The notes under the pieces are model-generated. The model was given only the letters and a program-made list of their open reading frames with translations. It made no database searches and was not told where the DNA came from. The position numbers and the translations under genes were made by a program. Below are positions 1-12,280 of a stretch of DNA of 64,000 bases, piece by piece (the stretch's first letter is position 1; every line of letters starts with the position of its first letter). The stretch covers positions 7,438,001 to 7,502,000 of the forward strand of contig NC_079878.1 of NCBI RefSeq assembly GCF_029227915.1. Direction: 5' to 3'. This DNA comes from Hydractinia symbiolongicarpus. Lineage: Eukaryota > Cnidaria > Hydrozoa > Anthoathecata > Hydractiniidae.

Positions 1-255
1 AAATAAATTTCTCTCAGTAGAGTCTTTGTTCTCCACACCCTTTCTTGCAACTAAGTTCTGGTTTACAAGCTTGTTAAAAATGGCAGTGTTGGCATTGTTT
101 GTTGCAGCATTCCAGTTAATACTTTGGTTGATACTACGCGTGTATGTCCTTTGTTCAATTGTTACGTCATTAATGTCTTTACCTCTACTCACACTTTTTA
201 CATATGGTTTCTCATAATTTGGAAGTGGTGATTGCTTGCGAAACAGGTTTCCCAT
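1..255 (-). CDS. Unrecognised protein, N-terminal 85 codons (runs off window edge)
   Basis: An open frame starts at ATG 255-253 on the minus strand and continues without a stop to base 1, so only the first 85 codons are present. The protein begins MGNLFRKQSPLPNYEKPY, followed by a polar stretch rich in Asn, Thr and Arg (TYTRSINQSINWN). A Gly at position 2 with basic residues soon after is the pattern of an N-myristoylated, membrane-tethered cytoplasmic protein; that role is inference. No transmembrane segment or catalytic motif is visible. The plus-strand frame over the same bases (26-217) is hydrophobic and looks like its shadow. I do not recognise the family. The absence of stops and the non-repetitive composition make a real first coding exon likely. 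Confidence 0.55.
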   Translation of the reverse strand, partial: MGNLFRKQSPLPNYEKPYVKSVSRGKDINDVTIEQRTYTRSINQSINWNAATNNANTAIFNKLVNQNLVARKGVENKDSTERNLF

Positions 256-2477
256 TACAAAAATTTCCGTGCAGGATCTTTTTGTACAGCGACTTTCACA
301 ACAAACTCTGACGATAAAAGGCCTGCTGTCACATATTCCAACAATGATTTAATATTGACTCTCCGTGACAAAGCTTTAAAGGGAACTCCGTGACAGAGCT
401 TTAAAGAGAACTGATACGTACCAATAGTTGTCCGTTATATTTTAAGTTGTTGCAATGTGGTTTATTTAATCCTTACAAAAAGAAGTACGGCGGAGAGGTA
501 ACATATAACAAAAGCAGTTTTTTGACGTATAATACAATTTTTTTGCCGGTAAAAAGTGTCCCGGAGTTTTTTCTAGTGGTATAAATTCAGCTCTATTATA
601 AATACCATATTAATTACGACATAACTCTGCAAGTGCTATGGTTGCCTGGCAAACGTTAATCCTAGTGCTGCAGCAACAAAAAACTGTTTTTTTCCTGTTT
701 GTGTATTGGAAACTCCTGGTGGAAACGAATTCTTAACTGTTCTCTATAGGGGTGGGTTCAGACTTCGGCCACTTCGTCACTTGTCTCATAAGAATTTGCG
801 CCTGCAAAAATCCTGTGTATCTAAAACTGTTCCTTTAGGCTCAAGACCCGAGTTTTTAGTTTTATCTCCACTCAGTATTATATTGAGGCTTGACTCTCCT
901 TTGATGTGCTTTATCGAGATACTATGGTTTTCACGGTAGTCGAACTACATATTGCTACATATCGCTGACTTTGTTGCTCTCAACTCCTTTATTCTCTGAC
1001 GTAAAATCAGTCCACTTCGGCAACCGCCGTAGTGTGGACTTTTGGATCCTCTTAAAACAAAAGAATTTGTCACGTCAATACGAATCTTGCCGAGATGTGG
1101 ACTTTGGACCCTCTCAACAACATCCAGGAGAATCTCGTTGAAGTGAAATTCACAGAAAGAGTGACATTAAAAGATGGGTGCTTGGGAATAATTTACTCTT
1201 TCTATTTTTATTGCTTCTCGGTAGCCGGTCTGTTTGATAAATTCGGCGAGCTTCGGCGAGCTGCAATTCAGAAGTTTTCTTCCAATTCTACTCAAATAAG
1301 GCTGGGAAATCGTTTTCTACTGACTTGCAGTAAGTAAATGGAATTTGGAATTTATGATTGCGGGATAAAAATTGAGAAATGTTGCTAAGGAGAAACATTA
1401 CTGGAAAACATATTCTCTGTGCCGCCCGTGATTGCACAAGAAAAGAAATTTGGCAGAAAAGTAAGCTTTGACTTGACAAAAATCATAGCGTCAAGCCTAC
1501 GTGCATTTACGTGCATTTGTTTATTTTAGACAGAATCAAAATAGATTTAAAAAGATGAAAATACAAAATTACAATAAAATGAAGTAAAAGTTAATGTTCT
1601 GAAAACAATGTTTATCCTCGTCTCTTAGTATTAATCATAGTAGATATACCATCATCACTCCAGCATCAGCGACTCAACCGGCGAGCGAGAAATCTAAACT
1701 ATATTTTTGGTTTTATCTAAATGCTTCTGAGAACCCAGTGCTATGGTTTTTGATAATAATATCGAATGTAAAATCACCCATTACTGATACCACGGTTGAA
1801 TGTAGAAACAATCGGGGTAAAAGAACCGTGTTCATCTCCGATCATTCTCCTGTTATATTTCCAATTTTTTTCTTCTTCCATTAATTGCATTGTGGGTTGA
1901 AGGGACTTGGTTTTAGCAACTAGGAGGGAAAGAATAAAATACTGTCACCTAAAAAAAGTCTCCTTGTTGCCCCTGCTTCTCTCATCATAATGTCTGCTCG
2001 AAGGTCATTATTGCTGTTTAGAGTTATTTATATCTGTAAAGATTTGGTTAAATGTCACACACGGATGAAACCACCAAAATGCATGATCCACTAAATATTA
2101 AACTTTTTAAGTAGTTTTTTTTTCAGTTTTCAACTATTTGACATAAGCAGAATCAAAAATCTTAAAAACAAGTATTATAATATCATAAATGCAATGTCAC
2201 AAATCTTAATTATAGATCTTTTGAGAATAATTTATGCAAATGTTTTTGCTTCGTGGAGTAGAATGTCCTGTGGCTAAATGTTTTTTTATCAATTTTAAAT
2301 TCAATTTGTTAAATTCCTTCTATTTATACTCTACTCTTGGTAACGTAATTAAACGGGAGCAATGCCAGATTATACAAATTGAAAAGAATTTAAGTAGAAA
2401 TGGGAAATGAAGGAAAATAACTTTTTGCCAATGAAAGTCTTTGGGATCATCATAAGAATATGTTAAATATTGAACTT
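256..2477. other. Upstream region of the edge gene; no supported gene
   Basis: Presumably holds the promoter of the minus-strand gene ending at 255. A 25-bp tandem duplication (core CTCCGTGACAAAGCTTTAAA) lies at about 360-411. Open frames at 706-939 and 1095-1337 resemble nothing I know and have no convincing exon boundaries. The rest is AT-rich sequence without visible structure. Confidence 0.4.
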
Positions 2478-2716
2478 TAAGCAGACAGTGATATTTAGCA
2501 CAATTTTTTAGCTTCCGATTACGTCATAAGAAAAGTGCTGACGTAAGCAAAAATTTATTGACGCTATTTTTTTCCTATTGTGTTGGACTATAAGTGTGCC
2601 AAGTTTGATTCAATTTGGACAAGCCTATAAAAAGTTATTAGGTGGGGCGGAATCCGCTCCCCCTCCACATCCCCCGTCATAATATGTTCTAAAACCCCTG
2701 GAACGAATAGGGTTAA
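2478..2716 (-). mobile_element. piggyBac-like MITE, truncated copy (one end only)
   Basis: Diverged reverse-orientation copy of the left end of the MITE at 6870-7616. It shares the block with GACGTCA/GCTGACG, the TGTGCCAAGTTTGATTCAA segment, the subterminal GGGGCGGAATCCG palindrome half and the terminus ACGAATAGGG followed by TTAA at 2713-2716. No matching opposite end is visible upstream, so the copy is probably truncated. It abuts the Penelope-like remnant at 2717, consistent with insertion into that older element. Confidence 0.6.
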
Positions 2717-3600
2717 AGAACTAGTTTCTTTATGAAAAGAAATTTTGATATTTCCATGTTCTCTCCATCGTACTTCAACATTCTTATTGTCTCACCGATA
2801 TAAATGAATCCACACGTACATTCTCCCTCATACAGCTTACACGATGGGTCCGAGTTTTTATCCTTTAGGATGAAGAGTCTTTTTTGTAATCCACTTAATT
2901 GCAACGCCATACCTGTTACTCGTTAATAACCCTATAATAACTGTTAATGAGGGCAATACCGGAAAAGGTCAATATTTGAAGGTATTGCCCGAAATAAAAT
3001 CTGTTTCACTTCTGTTTCGCGTTTTGTTTACTTTTTTCCGTGTTTATTTTACATTTAATGCTACCATATTTAAACTTTAAACACGGTTGCTATGGTAGCG
3101 TGCAATACCGTGGAATATTACCCGCTATGACGTAAGTTCTAACCAATCACATTGCACGATTTTCGAAAATATCGGTGCCGCCCTTTTACCCGGGTAATGA
3201 TGTCGTATATCACTTTTAACAAACGATATTGGATAGCCAGTGTTATAACTTCTATTTGATCAAGGTTTTCTATTTGCTGAAATGTGATGACATGCGAACA
3301 GCTCGGTTAAGCTCTCCATTTATGACAATAACTTTAAATCTCTTAGGTATTTGTGCAGACCAATGAACAGGTAGTTTGGTTGGTCTTCTATAAACTTCTG
3401 TTATGTAGGAACCACTTTTGGTTGATGAGCTTGGTATGAAGAAATTTACTGAGATGAACTTTGTATGTAAATGTCACATTCTTATGATTTTTGTTGATAT
3501 TATCAAACAACAAGTCTAATTTGCGTTTTTCTCTGCGATTTATAATATCATCAACATAGCTTTGTAAAATTTAGGCTGTAAAGCAACTGCACTATATATC
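2717..3600 (-). mobile_element. Decayed Penelope-like retroelement (reverse transcriptase plus GIY-YIG)
   Basis: Read on the minus strand, three blocks appear in the order of a Penelope-like element. First comes the reverse transcriptase catalytic YVDD at 3558-3547, in a stop-free stretch continuing through LDLLFDNINKNHKNVTF. Second is the post-palm segment VYRRPTKLPVHWSAQIPKR at about 3400-3280. Third is a GIY-YIG nuclease domain at about 2890-2740 with SCKLYEGECTCG and YIGETIR. The nuclease frame breaks just after ETIR; the next frame resumes with NVEVRWREHGN, so there is a one-base frameshift. Such elements move by target-primed reverse transcription. This copy is dead: frameshifted, and no earlier RT motifs are readable above 3600. 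Confidence 0.8.
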
Positions 3601-5300
3601 TCCATTTTTGTCATATAAATATCTGTAAGAAATTGCGATGAAAAGAACATAAAGAATATAAAAGCGATTCAGAATCGGCCAGACATATGGTGGAGAGTGT
3701 TATTACCTTCACCATTTGATTTATAGCCTAGGTAACTAAGCTTTCTTCGAGGATATCAAATTCAGTTTCTCTCAAACGAAAGCTAAGAAGCAAACAAATG
3801 TCAGAGCAAATTCCTAAAATTCAAATTCACCTCATAGCAAATCCCGCATTACAATCACCCAATCAGCACAAGGTCGGCGTGGTTACGTCTTACTCTTTTA
3901 AATAATTCAAGAAAAAATCATATTTATTTAGGTGAGTGAGGCCATTCGCGCTTAAAACAAAGAATTTTCCGATATTGAACACGTAAGAAAATAATAATAG
4001 AGTTAACCAATCAAAAAGTGCGGTCTGATTCTGACCGCAGAAAAATCGTTTAAGATCCTGCGTAATTTTTCTCACCTTAACTATTTCGATTTCTTTGGGG
4101 AAAAAATATGATGGGTCTCCTGGCTCTCTGACTTCGATCAGGGACGTAAATTTGATATAGCAAATTAAACGACCTCGCTTAACATTCAAATTCACTTTTT
4201 ATACCTATTTTACACCTATTTCGTTATGGAGGCACTTGAGAATTTTAACATCATGTGTTTAAAAATTTACACAACCACTCTGTCTCGCGCGAGATTAAAT
4301 CGTGGCAACCTAAAAAGATTTTATAAAGAAATAAATTTTTTTATTTTATTTTTTAAATATTCCGTGCTTTAAAAAACGTCTTATCGTTCTCGTCCTTAGA
4401 GCTCTTTGAGGTTAAAGCCTCGAGATTTATCTCCAAAGAGCTCTGAGGTCAAGAATAAATGCTTACAAAATTTCTCAAACTGAGAAAGCTTTATAAATTA
4501 TTACATATAATTATTCGTTACATAAAAATTCAAAAAAACAAAACAAAAAATGTGCTCTTGAATAAACTATATACAATTTGTCTCCAATCAAATTTTGCAC
4601 AAATTTATTTCCAAATTCGTTCTTTTCTTCTCTCTTTTCCCTTTTCCGTTTTTTCTTTTTAGTATTTCGAGTGAACCATTTTTTTTTTTTTTTTGCAGCC
4701 AGCCTAATTGGGGGATACAAGTAGGTTTCACGTCACGTGTAAAAGGTTTTAGCTGTGATTTTTGCAAATATATAATCACAAAAATTGGATTATTAAAAAT
4801 TTGTCGTCTGATCAAGCAGTCAATCGTTGTTGTTGACAAATGAAATTGAACTTTGTGAATATTACGTAAAAAATCGTCTGCTTAAAGGTTTCAGCTCTCA
4901 GTAAACAGATTAATACGTGTAGAATTTAATGGACTCTTGCCAAACCTGAAGATCATGTAATTAAGAAAACGTATGCCGTCTTCTTTAAAATTTGGAATAT
5001 TGGTATACATGAACACAGACAAAATAAAATAAAATATCATCATTATCATTAAACTACTTCGCGTAGCTTTACAAAATATTGTGCTAACCGTCGCTATGTT
5101 CTCAAAATACATTTCTTGTATCTTATTTCACCTAAAAATTTTAACCCAGTTCGCAAAGCTTTTTTTGTTTTGTTCGCACTAAAAAATTATGATATCATAC
5201 GACGCATCTGAACGCAATGGTAACTAAGTTATGAACTGCTACAACAATGGAAATTATTTTAAACCGATTATAATGATTAAGTCACTCATTTAATGCTACT
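3601..5300. other. Region between Penelope remnant and SOUL gene; one doubtful ORF
   Basis: No gene is firmly supported. A 101-codon minus-strand frame at 3890-4195 begins at a GTG, not an ATG. It contains a plausible splice donor (GTTAAG then GTGAGA) after the segment FPKEIEIVK, so part of it could be an internal exon. I do not recognise it. A fold-back element occupies 4389-4455. A pyrimidine-rich run ends in a T tract at about 4678-4694. Confidence 0.3.
4389..4455. repeat. Fold-back element, GACCyCAGAGCTCTTTG arms (copy 1)
   Basis: Imperfect inverted repeat. The left arm CGTCCTTAGAGCTCTTTGAG pairs with the complement of CTCCAAAGAGCTCTGAGG, around a short AT-rich centre containing CCTCGAG. 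Two related fold-backs occur at 38556-38625 and 60451-60500 with the same AGAGCTC core and the GACCCCAG border. Confidence 0.6.
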
Positions 5301-8288
5301 TTAGTACTTCTTCAACATAACTTCAATAAGTTTGTGCAATTTGGCGCCAACTTTCTTGCTGTAGGTGTTTACGTAGTAGAAATTAACATCGCTCGTGTAC
5401 TTGTCAGCCTTCTTTAAAGCTTCCTTTAACGCATTCAGTTGCTCCTCCAAGTTTTTCTTCTTTCCTTTAGCCTTGTAAACGTAGTAACACGAGACTGGCC
5501 GTTGATCGATGACAACATCTTTGTTCATCGGGGCAGGCTTTATCACATCTTTATGTGTATTTGAGATGAAATAATTCATTGATAATTTTTGAAAGCCTGG
5601 TTTCTCTGTCATTGGCATGACGAGAAGGACAGGGTTTTTTCGGCGCCTTTTTATTCGCACCATATATCGGTTCAAGTTCAAATACAGTGTCTTGAGAGTT
5701 TTTTCATCTATAAAAAATATTTTATTTATTATTTTTTAATAGATTTAGATGAATACTATTCATATTCTACCACAATATTATTTTGCTCCAATAAACAAAA
5801 ACAAAAGAGAGTTTGTAAACTGCTTGAGATATAAAGGAAGAAAGTTCCGCTATTTCGCGATTTTTGACCTAAATCATAAAAATTAGACCTCGCGAAAATT
5901 TTGAAAAGGCTTAATTGCAAAGATTTATTTCCTTGAAATATATTGAAATACGCTTTTTATTGGCAAAAGTTAATTCACGCGAAATTTCTTTTATTCTGTA
6001 ACTTTTTCTATGAATTAAAAAAATGCCTCTATATATCATTTTAATTCTTATTGTTTAAGGTTTTGTGTAATAATTATTTACTAACTCTTCATTGATTCAA
6101 CATCATGTGGATTTTTTTATGCTTGATGGCATTTTATGGTAATTTATCAATACCTTGAGCAAATAATCAGCAACTGAAATTTGATCTCGAATTATTATCT
6201 TAGTTAAATGTTTTCTTAATTTTTTGACTCGCAGTTAAAAATTGCTGGAATGTAAAATTTTGGAAACAATAAATTTTTAGGACTTTAGGACAAATATGTG
6301 ATTTACTTTCAACATCTCTAAAGCAGGCATTAGCACGTGATTTATTAGTTTTCAGGCGGAAATGATCTTTCCAGCATCACAGCAGCATTAAGTATCTTAA
6401 TATTTGTTCAGACGATTTCCAGATTACACAATTTTTAGCAGTGTGATTGTCAACATTAAATTTATATATAAAAGTAATTATGTGAAATTCGAGATTAGGC
6501 TAAACGAGACATAAAATAAAAAAAACGAGCTTAAAGTTATCACTTTCGAATTATAAACATCTCCCTGGTCGTGCTATATAATGCACAGAATTTTTTAAAC
6601 TGGCAACAATAAGAAGGAAATTAATGCAAGCATTTTTCTTGATTTTGTGAATAAATATCGCTTCTATGACCTTCCAATGTAGACGACAACAATATATTGC
6701 CGTTGTTCGAATCTGTGGTTAAATGTAGGAAAATAATTTTCTTTCGCAGGAAGTTTTATATTTTTTGCGGTATGCATTTTGTAAAGATTTCGAAGTTCAA
6801 AGAGGTAAGATCGGTGACGCAAATAACACATTGCGAACATAGTTTGTGCGCCTTAGGATAAACAGTCTTTTAACCCTATTCGGTCCGGGGTTTTTTGAAC
6901 ATACTATGACCGGGGGGGGCGGATTCCGCCCCCCCTCAATAACTTTTCATAGGGTTGTTCAAATTGAATCAAACTTGGCACACTTATAGTGCGTCATAAA
7001 AGGAACAAAATGACGCCAAAAAAAATTTGCTTGCGTCAGCACATTTTCTGTGACGTCATCAAAAGCTTGAAAATTGTTAAAAATGCCACTATCTGCTTAA
7101 AATATAATTACTTTTGTTCTAGAGCGAATTTTTACATTCTGTTTGAAGTTTCTGAAAGCTAAATAAAAGTTATTTAACATATTTTCCGGTTTTTACATGG
7201 ATCGGATGAAAAATTGCCAAAAATTGCCCGAAAATCCGTTTTTTTCCGATTTTCGGGTAAAATCCGACAAAATCGGGAAATCGGATTAGTCACGTGTTCA
7301 AATTATTCAAAATGATTCTTCCTGATGAAACAAAGTTATGTTGCAAGTTTCAAGTTCTAAGGATAATTCTAACAGGAGTTATTATGTTTTCCCCATTATA
7401 AGGATTTCATAGAGATTTTTAGGGGTAGTTTCGAGTAATGGCCAATATCAAAGCCTCTGAAAGGTATGGGACCTAAAAAATTAGCATGCAGGTGTCTAAT
7501 AGATAAATGTTAAAACTCAGTAAGTATTATAGCCATATAACAAATCAATCAGGAGTTATTAAAAAAAAACCGTCAGGGGGGGCGGAATCCGCCCCCCCCG
7601 GACCGAATAGGGTTAAAGTGTTGATTTTTAAAATATAAATTGTTGGCAATGGTAGACTAAATAAAACAGGTATAAATTTTAAACGAATAATAAAAAGCGG
7701 CTTAAAACAAAATCTTTATTTCTAATGCAATATTTTCGTTTTTATAAAAAAGTAGGATTTGATGAGCTCTATTTGAGTGACGGATTTTTTACTACTGATT
7801 TTAAGTGTTAGTCCTCTTGCGCGGGTTCTGAAAATTTCAGTAAATCTAAGAGGGCATTTATTTGTATTGATGATCCGTTCAAAAATCTTTTTTTAGATTG
7901 TTACAAAAATTTCAGGTATCATCAGGACTTGGTCCTAACATAACTTTTACAAGTGAAGCAAAACTTCGACAAAAACTTCAAAGGTAAATAGACCCTTTTA
8001 TAAAAAAAAAACATTAAAAATAAATGAATAAAAAAATGAATACCATTCGATTTAAGCGATTCTTTTTCACAAACCTCTAGCAGAGGAATATTTACCTTGA
8101 TTATTGTACGAAGCAGTTATCCATGTCGATTTCTCATAACATCGTTCTTCGTAATCTTCTGTTGCACTACCCTTTGTCACGGAGAATTCTGGACATTTAT
8201 CTTTACCATTGCAGTACTCCTTAAGTGACATGGAGTACACGGAATAAATAACCGAGGAGAAGAACAAGACGGTGAAAGCGTATCTCAT
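5301..8288 (-). CDS. Secreted SOUL heme-binding domain protein (HEBP2-like)
   Basis: Two coding exons join in frame: 8288-8096 (donor AATCAAG then GTAAAT) and 5707-5301 (acceptor TTTTTTATAG), giving 199 residues, close to the usual SOUL length. Residues 1-20 form a signal peptide (MRYAFTVLFFSSVIYSVYS), so the protein should be secreted, unlike cytosolic vertebrate HEBP1/2. The opening block CPEFSV...DYEERCYEKSTWITAS matches the SOUL start (P.Y.V....YE.R.Y....W). Exon 2 carries the KNPVLLVMPMT block, the FISNTHKD strand, a DVVIDQRPVSCYYVY core and a C-terminal LHKLIEVMLKKY. SOUL proteins bind porphyrins; the ligand here is unknown. A TTTTTTAG just upstream of the ATG (UTR exon from 8302) suggests a 5'UTR intron. 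The 2.4-kb intron contains a complete MITE. Confidence 0.85.
6870..7616 (+). mobile_element. piggyBac-like MITE with TTAA target duplication (complete copy)
   Basis: A 739-bp non-autonomous element (6874-7612) is flanked by TTAA on both sides (6870-6873 and 7613-7616). Termini are inverted repeats: CCCTATTCGGTCCGGGG at the left, CCGGACCGAATAGGG at the right. TTAA duplication with CCCT...AGGG ends is the hallmark of piggyBac-type transposition. Just inside each end sits a GC palindrome of the form GGGGGGCGGATTCCGCCCCC, striking in this AT-rich DNA. There is no open frame, so mobilisation would need a transposase in trans. It lies in the SOUL gene intron. Related copies are at 2478-2716 and 13351-13986. 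Confidence 0.85.
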
Positions 8289-8305
8289 GATTTTTGGTTG
8301 ATCTA

Positions 8306-11300
8306 AAAAATGGTTGAAATAAATTTCATTTAAATTTTGGTTTATTAAATCCTAAAGTACAGGTCTGTAAATATCCGGGTAAAAAGGGCTAGAACAGTCC
8401 TGCAGTTGAAGCGCCATATTTCCTGAGGACCATGTTTTCATAAAAAGTGCTCATGTTAGAAAGAGAAAAATATGAGCTACCTACCGGTACTCAACATAGA
8501 TAGGTCTAGTCCTCGCTGAGTACGAGACCTCTCTAGGTTTTGTCCTTAGCGAGAAATCACGGCTATTTTAGAAAGCTGATTACTTGTTGACTGAAAAAAT
8601 CGTCTTCTTAAAGCAATCGAAACGTTGATGTATTCATTTCGTGGGTGCAAAATCTTGCAGGCGCTAAATACTTATAAATTTGCGTGTACTAATTTTTCGC
8701 GACTGACAGCCAAGGGGCTGTAAAATTTAAAACGGCTTAAAATTGAAACTTTTTTACCTCATAGAAAAAAATAGTAATAACGTGTATAAACGCCCATAAG
8801 GACATACAAGGTTACTTTGTGTTCACTGTATTTTGAGAAATCAAGCAACAACTTTATGACTAAACTTTGCAACGAATAATATGGAAAAAAAATGTATGGT
8901 CAATTTCTTTTACTCTCACCTCTTTTTGACTTTGATTTATCAACTTGATCTTTTCACTGTTTGTTCAGACTGCCTTAATGATATGGATATCTGCCAATAT
9001 TTATAAAAATATGTTTTCGATAACACCGATACATTTATTCAAATTTCAAATAATTCGAAGACGTAGCTTTATTATTTATTTATTTACTGAAAATATACGT
9101 TGACGTATCTCGTGTTTGAAAATCTGACCAATTATAGCGCTTGTTTCAAAACTCAATACTGAATCAACTAAATGAAAATGAAAATGTTTCAAACGACCGC
9201 AAATTGAGTGACGCAATTTCCCATTTATATCGGATGGCGTTGTTTTGATATTTTTATGTCTAGATTAAGATTTTTGTTGAAAAGTAAAACGAAAAACATC
9301 CTGAAAAATTCATGATAACAATTCATTATACTGCTTTGGTTAAATCAAACATTCACGTTTATCAAACTGTTGTTTATCTCTCGACTTCTCTTTTCCTGCA
9401 GTTTATATTACCCAAGCGATTTCACATAATTAAAACCGTGTGCAAAATTGTTTTAAAAAAAACATCCCTTCGTAATCACAAGGCAGGTACCCAGGTAACT
9501 CTATCCTTACTATGCTTCTGCTTACGAGCTCAAAGGTTTTTATTTTTTAATAAGTACGATTTGCTATGGTTATTTAAACCTCATTGGGTTATTCAGACCG
9601 TAATGTGAACGGGTCACAACGGTCGCTTGCGCTTTGAGCTCGTGTGAAGAGTGAACATTTGAAGCAACATCTTTTTTTTCTACAAGCGATACACTTAGAA
9701 AAAATGCAAGAGATAATGTTTTATAGAAGTTTGAGATATTGTATCATATAAACAACGGTATTCTCTTAATTAATTGTTTCGCTTAAGATTATATGAACAG
9801 ATGAAATGCTTCTAGCGTAATCAAGCCGTTTCTAAACTCTTATGTAGCTTTACAACGAAAATTTTTGCACCTTGTCCAAATCAAACGAATTATTAATCAA
9901 ACTAGAATGCACACTAAAAATGATATTTAGGTAAACAAAATTTCGATTTTAGGGACTAAAGTTGACCAAAAAATGAAATATGAGCCGATTACAACTGATA
10001 TTGATACGGTAAACAAAAGATCTTGCTTAAAATGATAAATATCTTTTATAGAGCAAAATATTTCACGTGGTGGATATACGCCTTACTTGGCAGTTTGCTA
10101 TGACGGCGTAAACTTGTAGAAAAAGTTGTGGAAAACAAACCCTTTTTGTTCTTAATGTGCAGATCTTGAACTGCCATGATATTAACAGAAGATACGTTTT
10201 TTATGCTGTATTTACCGTGCCCTCACAGTTTCCTCGCGCAAACTCGGCCCGAGATTCAGAATTTCGGATGGAGGTTGCACCTCTGTTGTCTTTTTTCGAT
10301 GTTTGACGGTGAGGCAAATATTTTTTCCGACCGTCAATAAGCGCAGCGATGAGAAGAGACAAAAAAACTCTGTAGCCGAGGTTGGGTAATTAATGCGATG
10401 CATAGTCAGACAAGGCGATGTTTAGACAAGTGTATTTTTACCTTGTTTCACATTAATCAGAACATCTGAAAAGAAAGTCATCCTCGTCCCCATGTTTGTT
10501 GCCAGATGTCAAAGCTGCTAGCGCTAAATTGATAGTTTTCTTCGCCGTCGGCCTTGATTCTAAAATGGCAAGTGCCTCCGGGGACGAGATTGGAAAGAAA
10601 GTTTGCATGCACAACATCATAATTAAATTATATTCTTAAAATCAGGACTAGAAGTTCATTGATAAAATGACAGAAAATGGCAACCTTGTCCACAGGGCTT
10701 TTTAATTTTTTTTTATCGGATCGGGATATATTAGAAGGGAGTTTTCTGTTGTCGCAGTATAACTTGCGAAAGCTACAAACTCATTTAAAATTTGTAGAAG
10801 CTTTTTTTCACTCTCCGTAACGCGTGTATGCGTGAGAACAAAGTCAAAAACGTTTTCTTAAGAATTGAAATCGGGAAATCGGGCTACGTAAAAATCTGTT
10901 TTCATGTTTTGTTTACAACGCTAAATTTTTTAAACTGAAGTGGTCAAATCAAATCAAAGCTCAGCAAAACTTAAAACGAACGCTGGTTTGGTTGTTGTTT
11001 TTTTTAATTTCTCAATCTTATTTTCTTTATCTAGCCAGTTACAAATTTTTTCATCATTTTGAATTTAGGACATTAGGAGCGAGGACCTGATGTTCTAGAC
11101 TAATGTAGGCTATAGCCAGCTCTAGGCGATTTATATTTTATGGGTGGTATAGCTGCCTAACTATGGATAGCTAGCAGCCTAAATATCAAGGAATCCTGTA
11201 ATCATGATATTTCTCAAAATGGCTCCCTGTGACCCTGTGAGTGTGTTATGCGATATCAAAATCCATCAGGTTTGAAGTAAAAGTTTTGGAATTTTTATTA

Positions 11301-12280
11301 GCTATTAGTTATACTTTTCAATGTCCATTTGAATAGCTTTTGATTATTCTTAAGAATTACCTAAAACGATTTTCTTAAATACTTTGTTTTCTTTTGGACA
11401 AGATAAACCAGAAAATAAATTTCTTGTATGTAAGAATTATGATCAAATTCTTGTGTGGAAGAGGTATGATGGCAATTGTTCTTTATGGTATGGACAAGGC
11501 TGTTCCATAATGGGTATTATACAGAACCAAATCAAACTTATTTTCCAACGTCATAATGCGCTGACCAAAGACCCTGTTTCTCATTTCTTCTATCAATCAA
11601 CAAGGATGTCGATAAACCGCATACGCCGTAAAAAGTGCGGGCGTTTTCGGTCGAGTTCAGTGTTTTAAAAAAATTCAGGTATTTACCCCAACAAACCTGC
11701 ATAACCCAAACAATGCCTGGAAAAATAAAGATTTACCACAAAAACACTCAAATTCATTTCACCAAAATAAAATAAACTTACTAGGTGGTAGCGAAGTTCT
11801 TAAAAGAACTTTTTTGATGGTTTTTGATAAGATTTACTTGATAAATGACTTATATATGCACTTTATTAACGCCTTTCTCTCCGTGTTCGGGAAAGCACCT
11901 GCGGTTTCAGAGGACAACCACCAATTTCATTCAAAAAGTCACCTAAACTTGCCCATATATATGTGGGTGATTGCGGCTTATTGACACCCTCTTAACAATC
12001 ACTGTGTATATATATGTTGTAATACCTGTATACCTCTGCCTGTCTGTCTGACAGACAGATGTATATTACCTTTGATGGCAATTCCATATGGGTGAGTGAA
12101 TGTTACCATAGCCCCCAATAAACTCACCGTTGGCTGTTATAGGGAGTTGTCTGGTAGTTGTCCTAATTGGGCCATAGCTCATAATAATTTAGCCTCTGAT
12201 CGTAAGCATTCAAATCAGATTCAGCTTCCGTAAATTTCCTCTTTCGATTTCGTAAACAACTTTGAACGGACACGAAGTAC
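8306..12280. other. Intergenic; no supported gene
   Basis: Mostly unremarkable AT-rich sequence. Open frames at 9312-9608 and 11384-11668 have no family resemblance I can name, though the second (start MFSFGQDKPENK, with GNCSLWYGQGC) is Cys-containing and could be an exon fragment. A somewhat GC-richer block lies at about 10210-10400. A fold-back element sits at 10479-10593, and a small CTGTCTGTCTGACAGACAG palindrome near 12040-12060. Confidence 0.35.
10479..10593. repeat. Fold-back element, CTCGTCCCC arms (copy 1)
   Basis: The left end CATCCTCGTCCCCATG and right end CCGGGGACGAGATTGG form terminal inverted repeats about 115 bp apart. The interior contains GCTGCTAGCGCTAAATTG, which recurs in reverse orientation in the copy at 61801-61887. 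Other copies: 46061-46170 and 59591-59645. Single arms are near 10683, 41226, 50168, 61268, 62441 and 62829. Confidence 0.6.
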
